64,000 nt of DNA from Alphaproteobacteria bacterium (GCA_025361185.1 JANYAR010000001.1:1-64000); one strand, 5' to 3'; positions 1 through 11,077 are shown, numbered from the stretch's first letter. Notes: generated by a model not told the origin, from the letters alone. Program-made: numbers and translations.

Positions 1-1143
1 GTCAATAACCACGATCTGGGGCCTGGCAGTACGCCATGTCTCACTGATCTCGGCGACACGATTGGCAGGATTGACGGCGGGACCCGCGATGCGGCTGCCA
101 TCGGCGAAATGGAACGCCGCCGCGTGATCGCCCAGCCACGCCTGCTGCTCCGCGTCGTGCTGCACCTTGTGGGCAACATTTGGCCCGGCAGAAAGCAGTG
201 CACCAGCCCCATAGGTGAGTTCGGCGTGGCGGGTGAAACACGCGAAGGCTTGGTCTAATCGGCCGTTTTCCTCAAGGACCATGCCAAGATGTTTATGGCC
301 CTCGGCATAATCGGGGATAAGGCGGATCGCCTCGCGATAGCAGGCTTCCGCCTCTGTCAGTTTCCCCCGCTCGCGCAAGGCGTTGCCCAGCGCGTTATGA
401 CATTCCGGCGTTGCAGGGCTCAGCCGTACCGCATCGGCGGCGGCGGCTTCGGCATCCAAAATTTTACCCTGCTCAAACAGGCTGGCGGAAAGATTGACGT
501 AGGCGTCGGCATAGCCTGGCGCCAATCGTATGGCGGAGCGGAATGCGGCCTGGGCCTCGCCAGCGCGGTCAAGCTTGTGGAGTGCGTTACCCAGGTTGTT
601 GTGCGCTTCGGCGTAACCGGGGGCGATGGCGATGGCGCGGGCGAAAGCTGTCTGGGCCTCCTCGAAATGGCCACTGCGCAGATGGATGTGACCGAGATTG
701 TTATGGCCTTGCGCGAAATCGGGTTTGAGTGCGACCGCCTTTCGGTAAGCCGCCCCAGCCTGATCAATATCACCCAGAAGCAGCAGGGCATTGCCCAGAT
801 TATTATAGGCTTCGGTATAGTCCGGCTTCAGCCGCACCGCGCGTCGGTACGCCGCGACCGCATCCCCGAAGCGTTGCTGAAAGCTCAAGGCGTCGCCCAT
901 GTGAAAATGCGCTTTGGCAAGGCCGGGCTGGGCGGCGATGGCGCGCTCCAGGGAGGCTTGCGCCTCGCCATGCTTGCCTTGGCCGAATTGTGCAAGCGCA
1001 CAATTGACATGCACCTCGGCAAGATCGGGCCGGAAAGCCAGGACTTGGCGGTAAAGCGCTTCGGCCTCGGCGAGGCGGCGGGCCTGGTGCAGGCCCAGGG
1101 CCTGACGCAGCTGGGCGTCGAGCAGAGAGGGTTGTGCGGGCAT
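1..1143 (-). CDS. TPR-repeat protein, partial (runs off left edge)
   Basis: Reverse-strand translation from ATG at 1143 is open to base 1: MPAQPSLLDAQLRQALGLHQARRLAEAEALYRQVLAFRPDLAEVHVN..., with repeated AxAYNNLGNALLxxG / AEAHNNLGNALHKLDRAGEAQAAFRSAIRLAPGYADAY TPR units. Not in the ORF track because it lacks a stop in the window. Confidence 0.85.
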   Translation of the reverse strand, partial: MPAQPSLLDAQLRQALGLHQARRLAEAEALYRQVLAFRPDLAEVHVNCALAQFGQGKHGEAQASLERAIAAQPGLAKAHFHMGDALSFQQRFGDAVAAYRRAVRLKPDYTEAYNNLGNALLLLGDIDQAGAAYRKAVALKPDFAQGHNNLGHIHLRSGHFEEAQTAFARAIAIAPGYAEAHNNLGNALHKLDRAGEAQAAFRSAIRLAPGYADAYVNLSASLFEQGKILDAEAAAADAVRLSPATPECHNALGNALRERGKLTEAEACYREAIRLIPDYAEGHKHLGMVLEENGRLDQAFACFTRHAELTYGAGALLSAGPNVAHKVQHDAEQQAWLGDHAAAFHFADGSRIAGPAVNPANRVAEISETWRTARPQIVVID

Positions 1144-1660
1144 GGCGTCCTTCCGGACTTAGTTTAGGGGCACTAGGCTCCGCAGGCCATAGAGCCCCGG
1201 AAGTGGACGCGACCGGGCTAACCTTGATCGGCGATAGTCGAACGGGTGTCAGCGGAATGTCAGGCCTCGAGAGCAAGCCTGATGACGCAAACCATGTGAT
1301 TGTCGGATGTTGCGCAGCAACAGAACATCTCTGCTCGACGTCCTTCCTGAAGAGAGCATGCCTGGTCTGGGAAATCCGAGATTTAAGTGGGTATGGCATG
1401 AACGGCCGGATTTCCGACACGAAATGCCTATTGATAGGTGATTTTTCCGCGTTGAGGGGCAACTTCCCCCTGTTTTTTGGTCAAAATTGGCTGAGACTGG
1501 CTCGATCCGGACTGCCCTCAACACCAGCTTTTCATGGACTTATCGGGGAGTGGATTTTTCTTGTGCACGCACTGGGCACGCAAGATTCACCCCGGATAGG
1601 GCTGAAGATGTTCAAGTCCAAACTGACCGTTGTGAACTCTGATATTTTGTCGACGAAAAA

Positions 1661-2650
1661 ATGACGATTGGCGCGGCTTCGTCATCGAGGAGGGGAAAAT
1701 TGATCAAGCGGAGAAAGTTTGTGAGCCTCGGAGCTTTGCTGCCTGTCACAGTATTGGCTGGGGCGCGCGCAGCTGTGGCGCAACGAGCGGGAAGCAATGC
1801 AGCCTTGCCAACGGCAGTACCGCTTCGCGAATCGGGGCCCGTGGAAGTCGTCTTCAAGGCCCCGCACGGTCAGCCGAATGGCTTGGCCCAAGGTCCGAAC
1901 CCCGGAGAGCTTTGGGTGCAGGATCGCGGCGTCGGCCGGCAGGTTACATTGATCCACGCCACGAGTGGCGCGGTCATCCGGGAAATTCAGGCTGAGGCGA
2001 TCGGGCCAAGCGGCCTGACCATGGACGATGACGGCGTGATGTGGACATCAGATACACATGGCGTGATGCTGGTCGCATTCGACGCCAACGACGGACACAC
2101 CCTCGGCAAATACTTCGTCCCCGGCGCTTGCCGCATGTATGAAAAGGCGGGCGACGCGCCGCACCGCAACAGCCCCCTCAAGCTCGCCTATCCCAATGAG
2201 TCGCGCGTTATGGGCGATTCACTCTCCCACAATGAAGGCAATGACACGGGTTCAGGCTTGGGGCCCGGCAGGGTCCCGCCAGGCACCGACCATTTCTGGA
2301 GCGGCACGGGCCCCTCCGGCATCATCGCCAAGGGCGATTTACTGATCTATTCCTGTCTGCCTGCCCGGGCGATCTTCACTATTCATAAGAAAACATGGCA
2401 AGTGCAGGATGTGTGGCCCACGCTTGGCAACCGTGCGCTCGGCTTGTGCTGGGCGGAAAAGGCCCGAACCAGTTTTTGGAGCGCCGACGCCAATCTGCAG
2501 ACCCTCTATCGCTATGACGCTGCGTCGGGGACGATTCACGAAGGCGTCACTTTGCCAGCAAACGCACCCGTTCTGCATGGTTGCCAACTCGTCGGCGAAT
2601 ATATGTATTTTACGGATGATATGGGCTGGATTTGCCGTTTCAGGATGTGA
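1661..2650 (+). CDS. Exported SMP-30/NHL-like beta-propeller protein
   Basis: N-terminal KRRKFVSLGALLPVTVLAGARAAVA signal (Tat-like); GQPNGLAQGPNPGELWVQDRG, IGPSGLTMDDDGVMWTSDTHGVMLVAFD propeller-like blades. Confidence 0.65.
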   Translation: MTIGAASSSRRGKLIKRRKFVSLGALLPVTVLAGARAAVAQRAGSNAALPTAVPLRESGPVEVVFKAPHGQPNGLAQGPNPGELWVQDRGVGRQVTLIHATSGAVIREIQAEAIGPSGLTMDDDGVMWTSDTHGVMLVAFDANDGHTLGKYFVPGACRMYEKAGDAPHRNSPLKLAYPNESRVMGDSLSHNEGNDTGSGLGPGRVPPGTDHFWSGTGPSGIIAKGDLLIYSCLPARAIFTIHKKTWQVQDVWPTLGNRALGLCWAEKARTSFWSADANLQTLYRYDAASGTIHEGVTLPANAPVLHGCQLVGEYMYFTDDMGWICRFRM

Positions 2651-2698
2651 CGACTCCAAAGTGCCCTGCGCTGAGTAGTATTCGTGGAGGAAAGAGTT

Positions 2699-4900
2699 AT
2701 GGAAATAAATCGTCGCGACGTTACCTTGAATGGCGCGGCCATGACTGCCGCGACCTTGGCTGGCCAGGGCCTTGCAGAGGCAGCGCCGGCCGCAACGCCA
2801 CGGACCAAGTTCGATCCAAACGCTTGGCATCAACGCATCAAGCGGATCATGCAAGTCAATTTCGACGAACGGGATGCCGAGGCGCTCGACATTGAAAAAT
2901 ATGCCGACTATCTCGCCTCGATCAAGGCGCAGGCTACTTATCTCAGCATCACGAACCAGACGGCTTTTTATCCCACCAAGATTCCGGATCTGATTACCAG
3001 CCGCTGGTTGAACGGCCGTGATTTTTTTGGCGAATGTGTAATAGCCTTGCGGGCCCGCAACATCCGCATCCTGGGCAGGCTGAGCATCGATCTGGCGCCG
3101 ACCGCCATGGTGGGAAAACATCCCGACTGGTTTTTGCGCAACAAGGACGGGTCCATTCCCGATCGCGGCGGCTTGCCAGGGTTTTCGCCGCGCTTCAAGC
3201 CGACTTGTCAGTTCACCAGCTATTTTTCCGAATTCATTCCCCAGGTAATCGAGGAAGTGGTCACGCGCTACGATATCGACGCGGTTTACTCCAACGGTTG
3301 GCCGGGAACGAACGCCACGGTCTGCTATTGCCAGGCCTGCCAGAAGATCGGCGATCCGACCAGCCTGGCCTACAAGGAAGCTTATCTTAAGCGGGCCAAG
3401 GAGCTTTGGGGTCTCTATGACGGCATCGTCGCCCGCATCAAGCCCAACATGTTCTTCACCGGAAATCTGGGCGGCGGCTTCAGCGCTGGCGACCTGGATC
3501 TGAAGAACCTGACCGAATATGCCGCCTGGTTCGTCGCCGACAATCAGGGGCGCGGTGGTTACGGTGCGCCGGCCTGGGATGCCGCGCAGCAGGGCCGCAT
3601 CGCCAAGGCGATCATGACGGAACGTCTTGTGCCCAATGCGACGGGGTCATATGCCATTTGCGGCGAAGCGCGCTGGCGCGGCAGCGTGACGGGCAATCCG
3701 ATTGAAGTCAGGTCCCGTCTCTATCAGACCCTGGCGACCGGTACGACGATGTTCGTCACTTGGATCAATGGTACGGCTGGATTCAAGGAAGACCGCCGTT
3801 GGCAAGACGTGATCCGCCCGGTTTTTCTCTTCCAGGCGGCTAACGACAAACACTTCCACACCAAGCGCTCCATCGCCAGCGTCGCGCTGCTGGTGGGACA
3901 GCGCTCGAACCGTCTCTACAAGGAGCCACCCGGAACCAGCGGTCTGGATTCCATCAACGGCATGTACCAGATCCTGACCGAGGCCCGGATTCCTTTCGAC
4001 GTCATTCTCGAAAGTGATCTGGTGCCGGAACGGCTCAGCCGATATTCCGTGCTGGTATTGTCGAATATTGCCCTGATGAGCGATGCACAGGCCCTGCAGA
4101 TCGAGGCGTTCGCGGCCAAGGGTGGTTCGGTTCTGGCCACGTTCGAGACTGGCACCTACGATGAGAATGGGGCTCAGCGGTCCGATTTTGCTCTGGCGAA
4201 GCTGTTCAACATGAAACTCGCTGGCAAGCGCCTGGGGTATGGTTCGGTCGACAGCCGTGGCCGCCATCCTGGCCAGATTTCGTTTCAGCGTATCGAGAAG
4301 CCGCACCCCATCGTCGAAAGCTTCCAGAACACCAACTGGATCAAAGGCTCGAGCTGGATCGTGCCGATGACTGCGGATGGTCCGCCCATTCTCACCTATA
4401 TTCCGCAATTCCCGTGGTACCCGGTCGAGGCCACCTTTCCGGATCCTGACCACACCGACGTCAAATCAGCGGTGGCACGGGACAATGGCGCGTCCAAGCT
4501 GGTCTACCTTGCGGAAGACATTGAGGCCACCTATTGGCGCACAGGTGGTGATGATCTGGGCGATCTTGTCACCAACGCTCTGCGCTGGATGATTGGCAAT
4601 AACACGCCGCTGCAGGTTGAAGGCAATGGACTGGTGGAGACCTATGGTTGGGAAACCGAGGTCGGTTATGCCGTCCACCTGATCAACTACACCAACCCGA
4701 ACTTCCGCACCACAGGATCACGCCAGATGTATCCCGTGGGCGGTCAAAAGGTGCGTCTGACGCTGCCGGATTTGAAACCGATCAAGAAGGCTACACTTTT
4801 GCATTCCGGCCAGCCGCTGACTTTCGAGCAACGCGGTAACGTTGTGGAGTTCACCATTCCCAATCTGGTGGACTATGAGGCCGCAGGGCTAGAGGTCTAG
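2699..4900 (+). CDS. Tat-exported glycoside-hydrolase-like protein (GHL6 / beta-galactosidase trimerisation-like)
   Basis: NRRDVTLNGAAMTAATLAG Tat-like signal, SD GGAGG upstream of ATG 2699; DAVYSNGWPGTNATVCYCQACQKIG motif and C-terminal amidotransferase-like fold region typical of these putative glycosyl hydrolases. Confidence 0.6.
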   Translation: MEINRRDVTLNGAAMTAATLAGQGLAEAAPAATPRTKFDPNAWHQRIKRIMQVNFDERDAEALDIEKYADYLASIKAQATYLSITNQTAFYPTKIPDLITSRWLNGRDFFGECVIALRARNIRILGRLSIDLAPTAMVGKHPDWFLRNKDGSIPDRGGLPGFSPRFKPTCQFTSYFSEFIPQVIEEVVTRYDIDAVYSNGWPGTNATVCYCQACQKIGDPTSLAYKEAYLKRAKELWGLYDGIVARIKPNMFFTGNLGGGFSAGDLDLKNLTEYAAWFVADNQGRGGYGAPAWDAAQQGRIAKAIMTERLVPNATGSYAICGEARWRGSVTGNPIEVRSRLYQTLATGTTMFVTWINGTAGFKEDRRWQDVIRPVFLFQAANDKHFHTKRSIASVALLVGQRSNRLYKEPPGTSGLDSINGMYQILTEARIPFDVILESDLVPERLSRYSVLVLSNIALMSDAQALQIEAFAAKGGSVLATFETGTYDENGAQRSDFALAKLFNMKLAGKRLGYGSVDSRGRHPGQISFQRIEKPHPIVESFQNTNWIKGSSWIVPMTADGPPILTYIPQFPWYPVEATFPDPDHTDVKSAVARDNGASKLVYLAEDIEATYWRTGGDDLGDLVTNALRWMIGNNTPLQVEGNGLVETYGWETEVGYAVHLINYTNPNFRTTGSRQMYPVGGQKVRLTLPDLKPIKKATLLHSGQPLTFEQRGNVVEFTIPNLVDYEAAGLEV

Positions 4901-5054
4901 GGTAGCCGCAAGCACTATTTCATTAACGCTGAGGCGCGCTTGGCTTGCGGGATATTCCCCGTGCCACCCTATGAAGGCAAGTGCGAAGGGGCGGGCATTT
5001 GCGCTTCCCCCAAAAGGGCATAAAACGGCCCATAACAGCAAACGCGGAGCAATC

Positions 5055-6095
5055 ATGCGGTACGCCACGGCACTCGGCCTTGTTCTGATCTGCGGTTTTG
5101 CCGGGACCGTCCTGGCGGACGATCTGGCCTTGCCCGAAAGGACGCTCCCTGCTCCCAAGAGTGACGATATCAGCCCGGAGATGCAGGCAATCATCGCCAA
5201 CAAACCCAATCCCAACGCCAATCCGCTGTGGAAGACCGGCGAGGAGGCGCGCGTCAGCGCCGATGCGGGCGCGGTGGCTGCAATCGGGCGCATCCCCGAC
5301 CTTCTGACACGCCTGAACCTGACCATGACGGCCCAGACGATGGACGGTGTGCGGGTGCATGTGATCACGCCCAAGACCCTTCCCGCGGAGAACCGCGGCC
5401 GCTTGCTGATGCACGTGCATGGCGGCTGTTATGTGCTGTCGCCGGGCGAGGCGGGAACCATCGAAGCCATCCTGATGGCCGGGGTCGGTCATTACAAAGT
5501 GATCTCGGTCGATTATCGCATGCCGCCGGAGGCCTATTTTCCCGCCGCTTTGGACGATGCCGTTACGGTCTATCGCGCCATAATCAAGGTAGCGGGCGCC
5601 AAGCGGGTCGCAGTGTTCGGCACATCAGCCGGTGGGGCACTGACCTTGGAGACGATGCTGAAGCTGAAGGCATTGCATTTGCCCATGCCGGGCGCGATCG
5701 GTGTCGGCACACCCATGGCGGACGCGACCAAAACCGGCGACAGTTTCTATACCAATGAGGGCATCGACAATGTGCTGGTGTCGCGCGACGGCTTCTGCGA
5801 CGCGGCGACAAGTGTGTATGCCCATGGCCATGACCTCAAGGACCCGCTCATCTCGCCAATCTATGGCGACATGCACGGATTTCCGCCGGCGATTTTGACC
5901 ACCGGCACGCGCGACCTGCTTCTGAGCAATACGGTGCGCACCCACCGCAAGCTGCGCCGCGCTGGCGTCGAAGCCGATCTCAACGTCTATGAAGGCCAGA
6001 GTCACGCCCAGTATGGCCGCGGCGACACTATTCCCGAAACCCGCGAAGCCTTTGGCGAAATTGCCGCCTTTTTCGCAAAGCATTTGGCCAAATAG
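5055..6095 (+). CDS. Secreted alpha/beta hydrolase (hormone-sensitive-lipase type esterase)
   Basis: Signal peptide MRYATALGLVLICGFAGTVLA; MHVHGGCYVLSPGE oxyanion motif and VFGTSAGGALT (GxSxG). ORF track start 4971 is upstream of the signal peptide. Confidence 0.85.
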   Translation: MRYATALGLVLICGFAGTVLADDLALPERTLPAPKSDDISPEMQAIIANKPNPNANPLWKTGEEARVSADAGAVAAIGRIPDLLTRLNLTMTAQTMDGVRVHVITPKTLPAENRGRLLMHVHGGCYVLSPGEAGTIEAILMAGVGHYKVISVDYRMPPEAYFPAALDDAVTVYRAIIKVAGAKRVAVFGTSAGGALTLETMLKLKALHLPMPGAIGVGTPMADATKTGDSFYTNEGIDNVLVSRDGFCDAATSVYAHGHDLKDPLISPIYGDMHGFPPAILTTGTRDLLLSNTVRTHRKLRRAGVEADLNVYEGQSHAQYGRGDTIPETREAFGEIAAFFAKHLAK

Positions 6096-6483
6096 AACTC
6101 AACATGGAAAAATCCGGAAAAAAATCGCAAGAATAATAATGAAAAAAAGCCGGGTTAAGTTCTGGCAACGATACATTGTTGCATTGCAGCGGTGTCCCAT
6201 GCCGAAGCAGCGGTGATCAGCACTGCGGCGACAAGAAATTTTGCTGTTGTTCTGTTGAATATGTTCCAGATTTCCCTTCGTTGGCCTAGCCCGGCCCAAG
6301 GCTGATGAGGCGCAGAAAGAACGCGCGGGTCCATCGCCGGTGATGGAGGGAAAATATGGCAAAAACAAATACTTAGCTGATGGGTCCCAACCCCAGCGGC
6401 CGCCGGATCGTTGCTAAGCTGCGGTTTCGGATTACAGTCCGCACTGATGATATTGCTCGCAGGTGGCTGGGCCACCGAGAAGA

Positions 6484-9400
6484 ATGCATTGCGTCGACAT
6501 GGTCAGGGGTAGGACGACATTGGCGGTTTCGGCGATCCTTGTGATCGCGGCGCTTGGCGTGACGGGCACCACGGTGTTTCGCCAGCACCAATCCAGTTCC
6601 GTGCAGCGCGTGGACTTCAATCGCGACATCCGTCCCATCTTCAACAGCAACTGCATGGCCTGTCACGGCGGCGTGAAGCAGGCCAGCAATGTTTCCTTTT
6701 CTTATCGCCAGCAGGTTCTGGGCAAAGGCAAGTCGGGCCGTGTGATTGTGGTGCCCGGCAATCCTCGCGCATCAGAACTCATGGCAAGGGTCACTTCCAA
6801 CGATCCCGAAATACGCATGCCGTTGCATGCGGCGCCTTTGCGGCCGCCGCAAATCACCCTGCTGCGCCAATGGATCAAGGAAGGCGCCGTGTGGCAAGAC
6901 TATTGGGCTTTTGTTGCGCCCAAACCGCTCGCGTTGCCTGCGGTGGAACACGTGGGGTGGGTACGTCAGCCCCTCGATCGGTTCATCCTCGCGCGGCTCG
7001 AAAAAGAATCGCTGCTGCCATCGCCGGAAGCCGACACACCCGCCTTGTTGCGCCGGGTGTCTCTCGATCTGACCGGCATGCCGCCCACGCCGGACGAACT
7101 GGCGGCTTTTCTTGCCGATACGTCCAAGGATGCATACGAAAAACAGGTGGACCGCCTGCTCGCCTCGCCGCGCTACGGCGAGCGTTGGGCATCGATGTGG
7201 CTGGACCTGGCCCGCTATGGCGACAGCAAGGGCTTTGAAAAGGACAAGAGCCGCCTGGGTGTGTGGCCCTATCGCGACTGGGTCATCGAGGCCTTCAACA
7301 AAAACCTGCCCTATGACCAGTTCGTGATCAAGCAGCTGGCGGGCGATCTGCTTCCGGGCGCCGATTTCGAAGACCGGATCGCCACGTCCTTTCATCGCCA
7401 GACCGCGGCCAATGATGAAGGCGGAACGGATGACGAGGAATTCCGCCTTGCCGCGGTGATGGATCGCACAGCCACGACCTGGTCCGTCCTCAATGGCGTC
7501 AGCTTCAACTGCGTGCAATGCCACTCCCATCCCTATGATCCGATCCGGCACAGCGAATATTATAAATTCCTGGCCTTCTTCAACACATCGCGCGATGCCG
7601 ATATCGCTTTCGATGCGGCCCTGGACGATGACTGGCCAGTTCTGCACATACCCAAGGACAAGGCTGACTATGCACAAGCCGACCGCCTCCAGCGCGAGCG
7701 TGAGACGCTGAGCAACACGCTGGTCGCGGCAAGCCGGGCTGCGGCATCCGGCGATGGCCAGTGGAAACTGCTGCCGATCCGGGAGGGCGGTATCAGCGAG
7801 ACATTGGCAATAGAGCACGACTTGTCCGAGTTGGCGGCCCGGCCGCCGACCAAGAAACTGACCGATCAAATTGCACATTTGCGCGGGGAGCTGGCGAAGG
7901 CGAAGCCGCCGGCGGCGGCGATCCGCATACAGGCTGGCATGGCGGAATATACTGGCACGGTACCGATAAGATCCGTGTTCGATCTGACGGCTGCGGTGGA
8001 TGTGCCGCTGGTGACGGCGCTGCGCATCGAAGTGCCGCCGGCGGATGCCGCCAAAGCCCGGCACTCGCCGGAGAAAGGGTTTGTCGTCAATCGTATTGAC
8101 GCCTGGATCGTCCAGCCCGACGGCCGCTCGGACAAGATCGCGTTCCGCCTCCTGGCGCCGGATTCGGTGGAGAATCTGGAAGGAAACATCGCACGCATGC
8201 TGCGAAATGCGCCGGATCGCAAAGCGCGTTCGCCGGGCGAGGTGGCCAAAAGCCTTGCCGCCAACAGCGGCTTCATGGCTGATCCAAACCTGTTTCGCAC
8301 CCGTTGGATGGTGGGGGTGCCGGCCGCACCCCTGCATTTGTCGCCGGGCGCGCGCTTGCGAATACAATTGACCCAGACAGAGCCCATCAATGCGTCATTC
8401 TCGCCGGTGCCGCGTGTGCGCCTGTGGGCGAGCGGCGATGCGCGCTGGACGGCATTTGCGCAGACATCCGCATTCGAAAAAAATATCGCAAGCCTGGAAC
8501 AGCTGACGCGCCGCATCCAGGACATGCCCAGTGTGCCGTTGCCGGTCATGGCCGACCAGGCGGGTTATGAGCAACGTTCCACGTTGGAGTTTGAACGTGG
8601 AAGTTTTCTCAGCCAGATCGGTCCGGATCTTCCGGCCGATACCCCAGCGCTGTTTCCCAAACTGCCGTCCAACGCGCCGCGCAATCGTTTGACCCTGGCG
8701 CGCTGGTTCTTTTCTCCGGACCAGCCCTTGACGGCGCGCGTGGCGGTGAATCGCTATTGGGAACAGCTGTTCGGCACCGGCATCGTGGAGACATTGGAGG
8801 ATTTCGGCAGTGCTGGAGAGCTCCCCAGCCATCCCGAACTGCTCGACTGGCTGGCCTTGCATTTCCAGAATGACCTGCACTGGAATATGAAGGCGCTGCT
8901 GCGGGAAATGGTCACCAGTGCCACCTACCGCCAAAGCGCCAAAACGGGGCCCGCTTTGCGCGAGAAGGACCCGCGCAATCGGCTGCTGGCCCGTGGCCCG
9001 GCGCAACGTCTCAGTGCTGAGATGGTTCGTGACCAGGCACTGCTGGCCAGCGGGTTGCTCAATCCCAAAATGGGGGGGCCGCCGGTAATGCCGCTTCAGC
9101 CCAATGGCGTTTGGAATGTGGAAGCCAACAACCCGGAACGCTGGGTCGATTCCACGGGAGCGGATCGCAATCGACGGGCTATCTATACGTTCATCAAGCG
9201 CACCGCGACTTATCCCAGCTTTGTCACTTTCGATGCCGCGGACCGTCAATTGAGCGTGCCGCGCCGCATTCCCACCAACACGCCGTTGCAGGCGCTGGTG
9301 ACCCTGAACGATCCCGTGTACCAACAGGCAGCCGAAGCCCTGGCCAGACGGATGATCAAAGAAGTTTCACAAGGCGTCGAGGCCAATCTTCTGGACGCCA

Positions 9401-9573
9401 ATCTTCTAAACGAGCGTCTGAATCGTGGCGCGCAGTTGGTGCTGTCGCGCAATCTCACACCAAGCGAGACGGCCTCCCTGCGCCGGCTCTATAGTCATTT
9501 TTCGAATGCCATGAGCGGATATACGGCGGTGGCGAGCGCGTTGCTCAATCTCGATGCCGCGTTGACAAGGTGA
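6484..9573 (+). CDS. Planctomycete-type cytochrome c / DUF1549 / DUF1553 protein
   Basis: VDFNRDIRPIFNSNCMACHGG (PSCyt1 haem site), LARYGDSKGFEKD and CVQCHSHPYDPI (DUF1549/PSCyt2), C-terminal LTLARWFFSPDQPLTARVAVNRYWEQLFGTGIVETLEDFGSAGELPSHPELLDWLA (DUF1553/PSD1). Confidence 0.9.
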   Translation: MHCVDMVRGRTTLAVSAILVIAALGVTGTTVFRQHQSSSVQRVDFNRDIRPIFNSNCMACHGGVKQASNVSFSYRQQVLGKGKSGRVIVVPGNPRASELMARVTSNDPEIRMPLHAAPLRPPQITLLRQWIKEGAVWQDYWAFVAPKPLALPAVEHVGWVRQPLDRFILARLEKESLLPSPEADTPALLRRVSLDLTGMPPTPDELAAFLADTSKDAYEKQVDRLLASPRYGERWASMWLDLARYGDSKGFEKDKSRLGVWPYRDWVIEAFNKNLPYDQFVIKQLAGDLLPGADFEDRIATSFHRQTAANDEGGTDDEEFRLAAVMDRTATTWSVLNGVSFNCVQCHSHPYDPIRHSEYYKFLAFFNTSRDADIAFDAALDDDWPVLHIPKDKADYAQADRLQRERETLSNTLVAASRAAASGDGQWKLLPIREGGISETLAIEHDLSELAARPPTKKLTDQIAHLRGELAKAKPPAAAIRIQAGMAEYTGTVPIRSVFDLTAAVDVPLVTALRIEVPPADAAKARHSPEKGFVVNRIDAWIVQPDGRSDKIAFRLLAPDSVENLEGNIARMLRNAPDRKARSPGEVAKSLAANSGFMADPNLFRTRWMVGVPAAPLHLSPGARLRIQLTQTEPINASFSPVPRVRLWASGDARWTAFAQTSAFEKNIASLEQLTRRIQDMPSVPLPVMADQAGYEQRSTLEFERGSFLSQIGPDLPADTPALFPKLPSNAPRNRLTLARWFFSPDQPLTARVAVNRYWEQLFGTGIVETLEDFGSAGELPSHPELLDWLALHFQNDLHWNMKALLREMVTSATYRQSAKTGPALREKDPRNRLLARGPAQRLSAEMVRDQALLASGLLNPKMGGPPVMPLQPNGVWNVEANNPERWVDSTGADRNRRAIYTFIKRTATYPSFVTFDAADRQLSVPRRIPTNTPLQALVTLNDPVYQQAAEALARRMIKEVSQGVEANLLDANLLNERLNRGAQLVLSRNLTPSETASLRRLYSHFSNAMSGYTAVASALLNLDAALTR

Positions 9574-9577
9574 CGAT

Positions 9578-11077
9578 ATGACCGCAGATCCCGTACCGCT
9601 GATAGAGTTCCTGCAACGCCAGGCCCAGACCCGCCGCCAATTTGTAGGCTGGGGCGCGGGCGGGCTGGGTGCTTTTTTTCTGAACGCGGCCAACGCAAAA
9701 ACGCTGCCCGTGGCCTCCGCCGGCCTGAATTTCACGCGTGATCCCGCCACGCCGCTGTCGGTATTGCCGCCGCAATTTCCCGCCAAGGCCAAGCGGGTGA
9801 TCTACCTGCACATGGGAGGCGCTCCCAGCCAACTTGAACTGTTCGAGCACAAGCCGATGCTGACACGGTTCAACGGCCATGACTGCCCGGAATCGTTTCT
9901 CAAGGGCAAGCGCTTTGCCTTTATCACCGGCATACCGAAGATGCTGGGCGCACAATTTCCCTTTCACCAGACGGGGCAGAACGGCACCTGGATCTCCGAC
10001 CGCATGCCGCATCTGGAACGCGCCATCGATGGACTGTGCATCATCAAGTCCATGAAGACCGACCAGTTCAATCACGCCCCGGCCCAGCTTCTGGTGCAGA
10101 CCGGCGATCAGCGCACCGGACATGCCTCTTTGGGGTCGTGGGTCACTTATGGTCTGGGAACGGAAAACCAGAATTTGCCGGGGTTCATCGTCCTGATTTC
10201 CAACGGAGGCACCACGGCCAATGCGGGCAAGCCGCTTTGGGGCTCCGGCTTCCTGCCCAGCGTCTATCAGGGCGTGCCCTGCCGTTCGGCCGGTGAGCCG
10301 GTGCTGTATCTGCAAAACCCCAAGGGCGTCAGCCGTGCGGCGCGGCGCCAGGTCCTGGACGCGGTCGATGAAATCAATCGTCACAGTTATGAGGAATTCG
10401 GCAATCCCGAAACCGTCACCCGGATCGCCCAATATGAAATGGCGTTTCGCATGCAACTGGAAGCCAGCGACGCCATGGATATCCACCGCGAGCCGCAGGC
10501 GGTACTGGAACGCTATGGTGCCCAGCCGGGCAAGACGAGCTACGCCAACAACTGCCTGGTGGCGCGCCGCCTGGCCGAGCGGGGGGTGCGCTTCATTCAG
10601 CTCTATCATTGGGGATGGGATTCACACGGCTCACCGACGGACGAAGGGTTGAATGTCGGGCTGGTCAAGCAGTGCAAGGAAACCGACCAGCCGACGGCTG
10701 CCTTGCTTGCGGACCTCAAGGAGCGTGGCCTGTTGGAGGACACGCTGGTGGTATGGGGAGGCGAATTTGGCCGTACGCCCATGCAGGACAATCATGCGGG
10801 AGGAGAGGAGACCAAGTTCATTGGCCGCGACCATCACCCTTCCGCATTTACCATCTGGATGGCGGGTGGTGGTGTAAAAGCGGGAATGAGTTACGGCGAG
10901 ACGGACGATATGGGCTACGAGATCGTCAAGGATCCGGTGGAGGTGCGCGATCTGCATGCAACGATGCTGTATCTGCTCGGCTTCGACTATCGCAAGTTCA
11001 GCTATACCTACCAAGGGCTGGATCAAAAGCTAACCGGGGTAAAACCCGCCCGCATCGTCTCCGAAGTGCTGGCATAA
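9578..11077 (+). CDS. DUF1501 domain protein (sulfatase-like fold)
   Basis: TRRQFVGWGAGGLGAFF signal; YLHMGGAPSQLELFEHKP, LVVWGGEFGRTPMQDN..GRDHHPSAFTIWMAGGGVKAG diagnostic of DUF1501; directly follows DUF1549/1553 gene. Confidence 0.9.
   Translation: MTADPVPLIEFLQRQAQTRRQFVGWGAGGLGAFFLNAANAKTLPVASAGLNFTRDPATPLSVLPPQFPAKAKRVIYLHMGGAPSQLELFEHKPMLTRFNGHDCPESFLKGKRFAFITGIPKMLGAQFPFHQTGQNGTWISDRMPHLERAIDGLCIIKSMKTDQFNHAPAQLLVQTGDQRTGHASLGSWVTYGLGTENQNLPGFIVLISNGGTTANAGKPLWGSGFLPSVYQGVPCRSAGEPVLYLQNPKGVSRAARRQVLDAVDEINRHSYEEFGNPETVTRIAQYEMAFRMQLEASDAMDIHREPQAVLERYGAQPGKTSYANNCLVARRLAERGVRFIQLYHWGWDSHGSPTDEGLNVGLVKQCKETDQPTAALLADLKERGLLEDTLVVWGGEFGRTPMQDNHAGGEETKFIGRDHHPSAFTIWMAGGGVKAGMSYGETDDMGYEIVKDPVEVRDLHATMLYLLGFDYRKFSYTYQGLDQKLTGVKPARIVSEVLA

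Noticed and set aside
289-1167. 292-aa + strand ORF
   Set aside because: Mirror of the TPR protein on the - strand; its periodic G/R pattern reflects TPR repeats read in antisense.
1134-1664. 176-aa + ORF in a ~500-bp gap
   Set aside because: No domain-like features and atypical codon composition; gap more likely regulatory or decayed.
6155-6475. - strand ORF ending NRTTAKFLVAAVLITAASAWDTAAMQQCIVART, resembling a signal peptide
   Set aside because: No start codon or ribosome site near the hydrophobic segment and no mature domain; at most a decayed gene remnant.
6772-8367. 531-aa - strand ORF
   Set aside because: Antisense shadow of the clearly conserved DUF1549/DUF1553 gene; Arg/His-rich composition.
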